From positions 1-5,080 of the forward strand of contig JBQCIO010000211.1 in the NCBI GenBank assembly GCA_051953655.1: a stretch of DNA of 5,080 bases, written 5' to 3'. The stretch is from JBQCHF01 sp051953655. Lineage in GTDB: Bacteria; Actinomycetota; Actinomycetes; Motilibacterales; Motilibacteraceae. Under the pieces are notes generated by a model, which was given only the letters and a program-made list of their open reading frames with translations, searched no databases and was not told the origin of the DNA. Below, one piece after another: positions 1-4,977 of this stretch; the stretch's first letter is position 1, and each line of letters begins with the position of its first letter. Position numbers and translations under genes: made by a program.

Positions 1-172
1 AAACGCGACCCCGAGAACAAGCACCGAGCCGACGTGCTGCGCCGCCTCAAGCGCTACCTCGCCCGCGATATCTACCGCGAACTCACCCGAGCCACCAGCA
101 CAGCCAGACAGTCCATCCCCGCCCCGGCACCCACCAAGACCAGCCCAAGCGGCTTGACAAGCCATAGAAGCG
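1..172 (+). mobile_element. Right-hand part of an IS110-family insertion sequence (partial)
   Basis: The element is inferred from the transposase tail. Its right boundary is estimated at about 172 because from 173 onward the DNA aligns with the palindromic repeat at 2994-3014 (18 of 21 positions identical). IS110 elements typically lack long terminal inverted repeats and target duplications, so the boundary cannot be read directly from the sequence. The left end is outside the window. The exact end could be anywhere from about 160 to 190. Confidence 0.4.
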
Positions 173-186
173 TCACGGGCCCGTGA
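1..186 (+). CDS. IS110-type transposase, C-terminal fragment (5' end outside window)
   Basis: The first frame is open from base 1 to the TGA at 184-186 and gives 61 residues; the start lies outside the window. The stretch at residues 5-30 (ENKHRAD, RRLKRYLARDIYREL) resembles the basic C-terminal helix of IS110/IS116/IS902-family DEDD transposases, which usually carry a 'xxLKRYxAREIY' segment close to the end. It is followed by a Pro/Thr/Ser-rich tail and GLTSHRS. This family acts with a structured RNA and a catalytic Ser to excise and insert its element; none of the catalytic residues are in this piece. GC content is about 66%, clearly below the neighbouring genes, which fits acquired DNA. 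The last few codons and the stop fall in sequence that matches an intergenic palindrome elsewhere in the window, so the natural C terminus may be altered by the insertion site. The family call rests on a short segment and is moderate. Confidence 0.6.
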   Translation, partial: KRDPENKHRADVLRRLKRYLARDIYRELTRATSTARQSIPAPAPTKTSPSGLTSHRSVTGP

Positions 187-193
187 TCCTTCC
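173..193 (+). repeat. Flank of palindromic element, copy 1
   Basis: Bases 173-186 are a perfect 14-bp palindrome (TCACGGGCCCGTGA) that includes the transposase stop codon. Bases 182-193 (CGTGATCCTTCC) are identical to 3003-3014. The upstream TCACG (173-177) sits at the same offset as TCACG at 2994-2998. The stretch therefore looks like a diverged copy of the left flank of the large palindrome at 2985-3078. It leads directly into the hairpin at 190-231, just as the flank at 2992-3009 leads into the hairpin at 3013-3050. Confidence 0.5.
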
Positions 194-231
194 TTGCCCA
201 CCCAGACGAATTCTCCTGGGTGGGCGAGGAA
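190..231. terminator. Strong hairpin between convergent transposase and M23 genes
   Basis: A 16-bp stem pairs 190-205 with 216-231 with a single T-G wobble (TTCCTTGCCCACCCAG against CTGGGTGGGCGAGGAA). The loop is 10 nt (206-215) and is centred on GAATTC. It lies just after the + strand transposase stop (186) and beyond the - strand peptidase stop (290), so it can act as a bidirectional terminator. There is no clear T-tract, which is common for terminators in high-GC actinobacteria. The rest of the gap (232-289) holds only a TCAGTGC direct repeat (256-262 and 276-282). Confidence 0.6.
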
Positions 232-289
232 TCGTCTGGGTCGCTCCGGTGCCCGTCAGTGCGCTGGCGCGCTCTTCAGTGCTGCGTGG

Positions 290-1099
290 TCAGGGGCGCA
301 GGCCGTGCGCGACCAGCCAGCCGTAGGGATCGACGGCGCCGCCCCCGCCGGGGTGCACCTCGAGGTGCAGGTGCGGGCCGGTGGTGTTGCCGGTGGAGCC
401 GACCTTGGCGATCACCTGGCCGGCCTTCACGGTGCCGCCGCGCACGACGTAGGCGGACAGGTGGCAGTACCAGGTGGTGGTGCCGTCGGCGTGCCGGACG
501 ACGATCTTGTTGCCGTAGGCCCCGTCCCAGCCGGCGCTGACGACGACGCCGTCGGCCACCGCGCGCACCGGGGTGCCGGTGGGGGCGGCGAAGTCCAGGC
601 CGGTGTGCGAGCCGCTGCTCCACAGGCCGCTGCGCTGGTGGAAGCGGGCGGTGAGGGTGTAGCCGGTCACCGGGAGGACCAGGCGCGGGCGGGCGGCCTC
701 GCGGGCGGCGCGGGCGGCGGCGGCCTTGCGCTCGGCCACCGCCTTGGCAGCGGCCTGCTTCTGGGCCTCGGCCTTGAGCCGGCGGGCCTCGCTGGCCTTG
801 GCCGCGGCGATGGCGCGCTGCTCGGCGGCCGGGTCGCGGTGGGTGTCGGGCTGCGCCGCGCGCAGGTCGGCGCTGGCCGGGGCCGCGGCGTTGACCGTGG
901 TGCGGTGGACGTCCTGCGCACCGGCCGAGCTGGCCTCCACCCCGCCGACGGCGGCGGTGACCAGGCAGGCGGCGGCCAGCACGAGCGCGGCGTGCGGGGC
1001 GGCGGAGAGCAGGGACGTCGGCGAGGACGGCCGCACGGCCCGGGGAAGGGAGGGCCCGTGCGACGACGACCTGCGGTGGCGGCCGCGGGTTCGGGACAC
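290..1099 (-). CDS. Secreted M23-family (LytM/lysostaphin-type) peptidoglycan endopeptidase
   Basis: The product is 269 residues. Residues 1-35 are basic and 36-53 are hydrophobic. An A-G-A motif at 59-61 is a plausible signal peptidase I site, so the protein is probably exported. Residues 91-137 are Ala/Lys/Arg/Glu-rich and likely form a coiled coil or wall-spanning linker. The M23 domain covers about 140-266. It has the zinc ligands H165 and D169 (HTGLD) and H245 of HLHLE (243-247), plus the catalytic-type His 213 in WYCHLS. All expected catalytic motifs are present, so it should be an active Zn metallopeptidase that cuts peptide cross-links in cell-wall peptidoglycan. The start is GTG at 1097-1099, supported by GAAAGG at 1106-1111, 6 nt upstream. 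It is convergent with the transposase fragment. Family is certain; the exact bond cut and physiological role are unknown. Confidence 0.92.
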   Translation of the reverse strand: MSRTRGRHRRSSSHGPSLPRAVRPSSPTSLLSAAPHAALVLAAACLVTAAVGGVEASSAGAQDVHRTTVNAAAPASADLRAAQPDTHRDPAAEQRAIAAAKASEARRLKAEAQKQAAAKAVAERKAAAARAAREAARPRLVLPVTGYTLTARFHQRSGLWSSGSHTGLDFAAPTGTPVRAVADGVVVSAGWDGAYGNKIVVRHADGTTTWYCHLSAYVVRGGTVKAGQVIAKVGSTGNTTGPHLHLEVHPGGGGAVDPYGWLVAHGLRP

Positions 1100-1134
1100 A
1101 ACGGACCTTTCGGGTGACCTGCCGGGACCCGAGG

Positions 1135-1164
1135 ACTGTACGTGACCGACTACGCGGCGCTCAA
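1135..1164 (-). promoter_or_regulatory. Candidate sigma70-like promoter for the M23 peptidase
   Basis: Read on the - strand, TTGAGC (1159-1164) is followed after 18 bp by TACAGT (1135-1140). Each hexamer matches 4 of 6 consensus bases. Transcription would start near 1128, giving a leader of about 30 nt that includes the GAAAGG ribosome binding site. This is a pattern match only. Confidence 0.35.
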
Positions 1165-1197
1165 ACCCAGACCCACAGGGCGATCGACCCAGCCACT

Positions 1198-1246
1198 CAC
1201 CGTCACGACGGCGCGCTCAGCGTGACGTGGGAGCGCGCACCGTCAC
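1198..1246. repeat. Repeat cluster upstream of M23 gene / downstream of lipase gene
   Basis: A 9-bp direct repeat CACCGTCAC occurs at 1198-1206 and 1238-1246, exactly 40 bp apart. Between the copies lie an inverted pair GCGCGCTC (1211-1218) and GAGCGCGC (1231-1238) with a 12-nt loop, and an oppositely oriented CGTGACG (1221-1227). The hairpin could end lipase transcription, since it lies 107 bp past that stop. Alternatively, the repeats could be binding sites for a regulator of the M23 gene, about 35 bp upstream of its candidate -35 box. The rest of the 245-bp gap (1100-1344) shows only G-rich runs and a weak 5-bp hairpin at 1266-1280. Confidence 0.4.
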
Positions 1247-1344
1247 CCGCCCGGCGCAGCAAGGGCCGACGGGGGGTCGGGGGCACCTCGATCCCGATGG
1301 CCGGCTCCGACGGAGGGGGCCCGCGACGGCGTCCGCCGAGGGCG

Positions 1345-2289
1345 TCAGCCGGCGGCGCGGCCGTCGTCGTCGCGGCGCCGCTCCGGACGCACCGACCCGT
1401 CGGCGCCGATCGCGGTGACGCCGGCCCGCAGGGTGTCGCCGTACTGGTCGAGCTGGGCCAGGGCGGCGCAGAGGGTGTGCACGACGGTGCCGTCGATGGG
1501 CAACGACAGGTGCCCGACGCCGCGGACCAGCACGTTGCGCACGGCCAGGTCCGGGTGCTCGACGCGGGCGTTGCGCTGGGGCACCACCAGCTGGTCGATG
1601 TCGGACCAGAACGCCAGCACCCGGGTGCGACAGCCGGGCGCGGGCGCGTCGAGCTCGGCGAGCAGCGAGCTGCCCGGCCGCAGCTGGCGGACCAGCAGGT
1701 AGGGCGGGGCCACCCGCGCGGCGTGCGTGCCGCCGTGCGGCGTGCCCAGGGTGACCAGGGTGTGCACGCGGGCGTCGCCGCCCAGGCGCTGGATGTAGTA
1801 GCGCGCCACCAGCCCGCCCAGGCTGTGCCCCACGATGTGGATGCGGTCGTAGCCGGTCTGCGCGCAGATCGCCTCCACCCGCTGGGCCAGCAGCGTGGCC
1901 GCGTCGCGCAGGTCGGTGGTGAACGGGCTGTAGTTCATCGTGGCGACGGTGTTGAAGCCGCGCCGGCGCAGCCCGCGGCGCAGCAGGGCGAACACCGAGC
2001 GGTTGTCGAAGATCCCGTGCACCAGCAGGATCGGGGTGCCGGCGGCCTCGACGTCGCCCACGTGCAGCGCCCGCTGCAGCGGCGGCAGGTCGGCCACGGT
2101 GAGCCGGCGGGCCTCGTCGCGGGCCTTCTCCCCGAGCAGGCCCAGCGGGTAGATGGCCAGGTGGGCGGCCACCCAGCCGGCCTCCACGGCCACGCCGCGG
2201 GCGGTGCGCGCGCTGAGCAGCGCCCTCGCGGTGGCGGTCGACGAGCTCGCCGCCTGCAGGGCTTCTCGTGCTGCTCCCCGCGCTCGCAC
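1345..2289 (-). CDS. Alpha/beta-hydrolase lipase/esterase (GHSLGG type)
   Basis: The product is 314 residues. Motifs appear in the order expected for alpha/beta-hydrolase lipases. LLVHGIF (88-94) supplies the oxyanion-hole region, GHSLGG (154-159) carries nucleophile S156, and GTPHGG is at 182-187. An Asp in SDIDQLVVP (D230 or D232) is the likely acid, and H260 in GVGHLSLP completes the triad. The likely reaction is hydrolysis of a carboxylic ester or lipid; the substrate cannot be read. No clear signal peptide is seen, but residues 33-52 form a hydrophobic stretch that may anchor it to the membrane. The start is GTG at 2287-2289, preceded by a perfect AGGAGG (2295-2300) at 5 nt. The frame stays open to 2628, but that extension would overlap the divergent B12 gene and has no lipase similarity. 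The C-terminal 30 residues are charged and probably disordered. Confidence 0.88.
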   Translation of the reverse strand: MRARGAAREALQAASSSTATARALLSARTARGVAVEAGWVAAHLAIYPLGLLGEKARDEARRLTVADLPPLQRALHVGDVEAAGTPILLVHGIFDNRSVFALLRRGLRRRGFNTVATMNYSPFTTDLRDAATLLAQRVEAICAQTGYDRIHIVGHSLGGLVARYYIQRLGGDARVHTLVTLGTPHGGTHAARVAPPYLLVRQLRPGSSLLAELDAPAPGCRTRVLAFWSDIDQLVVPQRNARVEHPDLAVRNVLVRGVGHLSLPIDGTVVHTLCAALAQLDQYGDTLRAGVTAIGADGSVRPERRRDDDGRAAG

Positions 2290-2294
2290 CCGAA

Positions 2295-2300
2295 CCTCCT
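2295..2300 (-). promoter_or_regulatory. Ribosome binding site fixing the lipase start
   Basis: AGGAGG on the - strand sits 5 nt before GTG 2287-2289. Upstream in-frame alternatives, including the GTG that overlaps the start of this motif region, have no comparable site. This is why the shorter 314-residue protein was chosen. Confidence 0.75.
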
Positions 2301-2544
2301 CGTGCCGCACGCCCGACGTCGTCGCGCTGTCGTCCGTCAGCGGTGCAGCCGTCCCCCGTGGTCTTCGGCCAGCGTGCGTCGGAAGTGAAGCGAGCGTAGG
2401 GACGATCGGCCGCTTCTGCCCCTCCGGAGGGCACCCGACACGCCGCGTCCGCCGCCGTGGCACTACCGTGATCGAGCCGGGGCAGCGCCGCCTCGGTGTG
2501 CACCGGGCGCACAGCGCGCACCGTGCGCCAGCGCTTCGCCCGCC

Positions 2545-2550
2545 GGAGGT
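2545..2550 (+). promoter_or_regulatory. Ribosome binding site fixing the B12-subunit start
   Basis: GGAGGT lies 4 nt upstream of GTG 2555-2557. It selects a 136-residue product that begins just before the B12-binding fold, whereas the frame itself is open far upstream through the divergent region. Confidence 0.75.
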
Positions 2551-2554
2551 CACC

Positions 2555-2965
2555 GTGGCCGCCTCAGCCAGCCCGATCCGCGTCGTCGTCGCCAAGCCCG
2601 GCCTCGACGGGCACGACCGCGGCGCCAAGGTGGTCGCCCGCGCGCTGCGCGACGCCGGGATGGAGGTCGTCTACACCGGCCTGCACCAGACCCCCGAGCA
2701 GATCGTCGAGACGGCGATCCAGGAGGACGCCGACCTGATCGGCCTGTCCGTGCTCTCCGGCGCCCACATGACGTTGTTCGCCCGGGTGGTCGAGCTGCTC
2801 CGCGAGCGCGATGCCGCCGACATCCTCGTCTTCGGCGGCGGGATCATCCCCGACGCCGACATCCCCCAGCTCGAGGCCCTCGGCGTCGCCAAGGTGTTCA
2901 CCCCGGGGACGCCCACCCAGGCGATCGTCGACTGGGTCAACGCGCACGTGCCGGCCGACGCCTGA
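2555..2965 (+). CDS. Stand-alone cobalamin (B12)-binding subunit, acyl-CoA mutase small-subunit type
   Basis: The product is 136 residues and is a complete B12-binding domain with nothing fused to it. After a short lead, the core IRVVVAKPGLDGHDRGAKVV (8-27) contains the D-x-H-x-x-G motif (D18, H20, G23); H20 is the expected cobalt ligand in base-off/His-on binding. SVL (65-67) and the glycine triplet G94-G96 of FGGG complete the family's DxHxxG/SxL/GG signature. Length and sequence match the small subunits of methylmalonyl-, isobutyryl- and 2-hydroxyisobutyryl-CoA mutases (IcmB-type proteins are about this size), which partner with a separate large substrate-binding subunit. In those enzymes adenosylcobalamin starts radical carbon-skeleton rearrangement. 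No large subunit, MeaB-type chaperone or B12 gene is in the window, so the substrate cannot be assigned. The start is GTG, backed by GGAGGT at 4 nt. Confidence 0.88.
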   Translation: MAASASPIRVVVAKPGLDGHDRGAKVVARALRDAGMEVVYTGLHQTPEQIVETAIQEDADLIGLSVLSGAHMTLFARVVELLRERDAADILVFGGGIIPDADIPQLEALGVAKVFTPGTPTQAIVDWVNAHVPADA

Positions 2966-2984
2966 GCGGCTCACCCGGCCCGCT

Positions 2985-3078
2985 TCGGAACGATCACGTC
3001 CACGTGATCCTTCCATGCTTACCGCGACAGATCTGACGCGGTAAGCATGGATCGATCACGCTCACGTGATCGTTCCGA
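2985..3078. repeat. 94-bp nested palindrome between convergent genes (likely bidirectional terminator)
   Basis: The sequence is symmetric about 3031.5, and 41 of 47 arm positions pair. The core hairpin is a perfect 14-bp stem (CCATGCTTACCGCG 3013-3026 with 3037-3050) around a 10-nt loop that itself contains CAGATCTG (3028-3035). A perfect outer arm pairs 2985-2999 with 3064-3078, and a partly paired middle section (3000-3012 with 3051-3063) matches at 8 of 13. Each flank also folds on itself: GATCACGT (2992-2999) with ACGTGATC (3002-3009), and CGATCACG (3053-3060) with CGTGATCG (3065-3072). It starts 20 bp after the B12-subunit stop and ends 18 bp before the kinase stop, so it fills the 130-bp convergent gap. 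Termination on both strands is the simplest role; the size and order exceed what termination needs. Confidence 0.85.
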
Positions 3079-3095
3079 TCGCAGCCCGGCGCTGA

Positions 3096-4112
3096 TCAGC
3101 CGACTGCCCGGGCCGTGGTCAGCGCGAGCGCGAGCAGGCCGTCGTCGGCGAGCACCCAGCGGGCGATCTGCAGGGCGTCCTCGCGGTCCTCGAGCGGCAG
3201 CTCGACGTCGAGGGCCTGCTCGGCGGGGTCCACCAGGTCCACCAGCGCGCGGGTGCCGCGCAGGTAGGCGAGCCTTCGGGGGTCGACGTCGACGGCGCCG
3301 TAGCCCTGGAAGAACGCCGCCTGCTGCTCGCCGGTCACCGGCGCGAACGGCAGCAGGATGCCGCCGTCGAGGAAGAACATCAGGTCCTGCTCGGGGGGCG
3401 CGAGCAGTGCGTCGTCCCAGTCCAGCAGCCACGGCCCGTCGGTGTCCGGTTGGCTGCCGCACAGCACGTTGCCCAGGTGCGGGTCGGCGTGGCACAGCAC
3501 GAGACGTCCCGGCGCCGCCCGCAGCCGCGCGCCCAGCGCCTCCACCCCGTCGGCCAGCTCGAGGATGCGCTCGCGGCTGTCCTGCCAGGCGGCGACGACG
3601 GCCAGCGCCTCCTCGTCCTCGGGCTCCGCGGCCGCCAGGCGCGCGTCCAGCGCCCGCACGCGCTCCACCAGGGGACCCGGCTCGAAGCGCTCCACCGGCA
3701 GGACCGCGGCGACGTCGGCCGGGGGCTCGGTCGCGTGCACCGCGGCGAGCAGCCGTCCCAGGGCGGTCCAGGCCGCAGGCGGAGGGTCCGCGGCCAGCGC
3801 GCGCTCGCCGTCGAGCCAGGGCACCACGGTGAGTCGGCGCCCGGCGCGCTCGCTGTGCAGGGCGCCCTCGCGGGTGCGCAGCGGTGCGGGGACGCCGGCC
3901 ACGCCGCGACCGGCCAGCAGCTCCGGCACTTCACTGGCGGCGTCGCCGCCACCGCCGCTGAGCTTCACCGCGAACGCCCGGCCCTCGACGTCGGCGGCCC
4001 TCCAGAGCAGGGCGGCCGCGTCGGCGCCGTGCTCCACCGGCTGCAGCTCCCCGAGCTCCAGCCCGAAGTCCGAGCGCACCCACGCCACGACCCGCTCGTC
4101 CGGCACCTGCAC
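3096..4112 (-). CDS. Aminoglycoside-phosphotransferase-fold kinase (APH/choline-kinase family)
   Basis: The product is 338 residues, normal for the APH family. K50 in FAVKL is the expected ATP-anchoring lysine of the N lobe. The catalytic loop LCHADPHLGN (206-215) follows the H-x-D-x-x-x-x-N pattern with D210 as the base and N215. D231 in LLDWDDA is the metal-binding Asp equivalent to DFG. The following APPEQDLMFF segment (238-247) recalls the spectinomycin APH(9)-like subgroup. All key residues are present, so an ATP-dependent small-molecule O-kinase is likely. Whether it acts on an antibiotic or on a metabolite is not shown by the sequence, and many actinobacterial members have unknown substrates. 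The start is GTG at 4110-4112, with only a weak GGGTGA upstream; a second GTG two codons later is possible. It lies 72 bp downstream of the dehydrogenase on the same strand and may be co-transcribed with it. Composition matches the chromosome, with no sign of recent transfer. Confidence 0.82.
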   Translation of the reverse strand: MQVPDERVVAWVRSDFGLELGELQPVEHGADAAALLWRAADVEGRAFAVKLSGGGGDAASEVPELLAGRGVAGVPAPLRTREGALHSERAGRRLTVVPWLDGERALAADPPPAAWTALGRLLAAVHATEPPADVAAVLPVERFEPGPLVERVRALDARLAAAEPEDEEALAVVAAWQDSRERILELADGVEALGARLRAAPGRLVLCHADPHLGNVLCGSQPDTDGPWLLDWDDALLAPPEQDLMFFLDGGILLPFAPVTGEQQAAFFQGYGAVDVDPRRLAYLRGTRALVDLVDPAEQALDVELPLEDREDALQIARWVLADDGLLALALTTARAVG

Positions 4113-4184
4113 ACGCTCACCCTGCCCGCCGTCGTCGAGGCCTGTCGTCCGGATTTCTGCCCGCTCGCGTCGCGCGCGACTGCG
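4113..4184 (-). other. 72-bp gap between dehydrogenase and kinase genes
   Basis: The gap contains a 12-bp palindrome GTCGCGCGCGAC (4169-4180) immediately after the dehydrogenase stop and no clear promoter. The palindrome has no loop and no T-tract, so it is a weak terminator at best. The gap leaves open both read-through from the dehydrogenase and an unrecognised promoter for the kinase. Confidence 0.35.
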
Positions 4185-4940
4185 TCAGCGCACCGTCCAC
4201 CCGCCGTCGACGACGAGGGTGTGGCCCGTGATCAGCGACGCGCCGGGGCCGGCGAGGAACACGACCGCGGGGGAGACCTCGGTGGGCTGCCCGACGCGGT
4301 GCAGCGCGGCGATGCGTTCCACGGTGTCGGCGCGGAAGGCGGGGTCGGAGAGGGCCGGCTCGGTGCCGTCGGTCTCGACGAACGTGGGCGCCACCGCGTT
4401 CACCCGGATGCCCAGCGGGCCCCACTCCACGGCCAGGCACTTGGTCAGGTGGATGACCGCGGCCTTGGCCGTGCAGTACGACGCCTCGGTGGGCAGCGCC
4501 ACCAGCCCGGCCTGCGAAGCGACGTTCACGATCGCGCCGCCGCCGTGGGTCTTCATCCAGCGCGCCGCGTGCTGGGACAGGAAGAACGTCGAGCGGGTGT
4601 TGAGCGCCCACACCGCCTCGAAGTCCTCCTCGGTCACCTCCAGCGCGTCGGCCACGATGCTGCCACCGGCGTTGTTGACCAGCACGTCGACGCCGCCCAG
4701 CTCGGCCACCGCCCGGTCGATCGCCGCCCGGCTCTGCGCCAGGTCGGTCACGTCCATCGCCAGCGGCAGCGCCCGCCGGCCCAGCGCCCGGACCTCCTCG
4801 GCCACCCCGTTGTCGCGCCCGACGTCGCGCAGCCCGAGCGCGACGTCGGCGCCCGCCCTCGCGAGGTCGAGCGCGATGGCCCGGCCGATCCCGCGCGCCG
4901 CCCCGGTCACGACGGCGACCTTGCCCTCCAGATCAGTCAC
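4185..4940 (-). CDS. Classical short-chain dehydrogenase/reductase (FabG-like)
   Basis: The product is 251 residues, the usual length of classical SDRs. It has the nucleotide-binding TGAARGIG (12-19), D63 in MDVTD, the NNAG motif (89-92), N114, catalytic S142, and Y155 and K159 (Y-x-x-x-K in SYCTAK). All tetrad residues are present, and the C terminus (VDGGWTVR) is typical of the FabG/glucose-dehydrogenase-like group. It should catalyse NAD(P)-dependent oxidation or reduction of an alcohol/carbonyl in the cytoplasm. The substrate is not evident. R38 after the second strand hints at NADP preference, which is an inference. The start is GTG (4938-4940). There is no good Shine-Dalgarno; a -10-like TAGGGT 7 nt upstream suggests a leaderless message. 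The kinase gene follows 72 bp downstream. Confidence 0.92.
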   Translation of the reverse strand: MTDLEGKVAVVTGAARGIGRAIALDLARAGADVALGLRDVGRDNGVAEEVRALGRRALPLAMDVTDLAQSRAAIDRAVAELGGVDVLVNNAGGSIVADALEVTEEDFEAVWALNTRSTFFLSQHAARWMKTHGGGAIVNVASQAGLVALPTEASYCTAKAAVIHLTKCLAVEWGPLGIRVNAVAPTFVETDGTEPALSDPAFRADTVERIAALHRVGQPTEVSPAVVFLAGPGASLITGHTLVVDGGWTVR

Positions 4941-4947
4941 GCCGCCG

Positions 4948-4953
4948 ACCCTA
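4948..4953 (-). promoter_or_regulatory. Candidate -10 box for leaderless SDR transcript
   Basis: TAGGGT on the - strand ends 7 nt before the GTG start. That places the expected transcription start at or next to the start codon, a common arrangement in actinobacteria. The -35 region overlaps the GC-rich sequence near 4971-4980 and shows no clear match. Confidence 0.35.
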
Positions 4954-4977
4954 GTCAGCGCGTCGCGGGGGGCGGCA

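Larger units (their letters stand above)
2290..2554. promoter_or_regulatory. Divergent intergenic region (lipase leftward, B12 subunit rightward)
   Basis: The 265 bp between the two divergent starts must hold promoters for both genes. Weak TAnnnT-type -10 candidates are TACGCT on the - strand (2393-2398) and TACCGT on the + strand (2464-2469); neither has a convincing -35 box. A perfect 12-bp palindrome CCCTCCGGAGGG (2420-2431) lies between them and could be an operator. One isolated CGTGATC (2467-2473) overlaps the + strand -10 candidate; the same heptamer is the building block of the large palindrome at 2985-3078. No convincing small gene was seen. Confidence 0.4.

Noticed and set aside
187..289. 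Bridge RNA gene of the IS110 element
   Set aside because: In IS110-group elements the RNA is encoded upstream of the transposase. The structure here is a simple terminator-like hairpin that resembles the unrelated intergenic palindrome, so I cannot support an RNA gene.
957..975. Lipoprotein signal (Cys 45 after LAAA) in the M23 peptidase
   Set aside because: Position -3 is Ala rather than Leu/Val/Ile, and a better signal peptidase I site (A-G-A at 59-61) follows.
194..1117. Long + strand open frame of 307 codons, Gly/Ala/Val-rich
   Set aside because: It is antisense to the M23 peptidase, whose catalytic motifs are all intact. It is low in complexity, has no recognisable domain and is explained by high GC depleting stop codons.
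1100..1200. c-di-AMP (ydaO-type) riboswitch ahead of a cell-wall hydrolase gene
   Set aside because: This class often precedes actinobacterial wall hydrolases, but I could not find its conserved blocks. The leader implied by the candidate promoter is only about 30 nt.
1227..2388. Several long frames antisense or out of frame to the lipase
   Set aside because: The lipase frame has the full oxyanion, nucleophile, acid and histidine set in order; the others have only compositionally biased sequence.
2153..2554. Upstream extension of the B12-subunit frame (134 extra residues)
   Set aside because: It overlaps the lipase antisense and the intergenic region. It is Arg/Ala-rich without a domain, and GGAGGT at 2545-2550 fixes the start at 2555.
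1345..2628. Longer 427-residue version of the lipase
   Set aside because: The extra 113 N-terminal residues cross the divergent promoter region and overlap the B12-subunit gene. They have no lipase features, and a perfect AGGAGG marks the start at 2289.
3016..3090. Open frames beginning or ending in the palindrome with repeated Arg/Ser/Asp-rich peptides (such as SRSRDRS) on both strands
   Set aside because: These peptides are the translation of the GATCACG/CGTGATC repeats in several frames. The frames run antisense to the B12 subunit or the kinase and have no start signals.
4117..4611. Arg/Pro-rich - strand frame overlapping the dehydrogenase
   Set aside because: It lies out of frame inside the SDR gene, whose catalytic tetrad and cofactor motifs are intact; no domain is visible.
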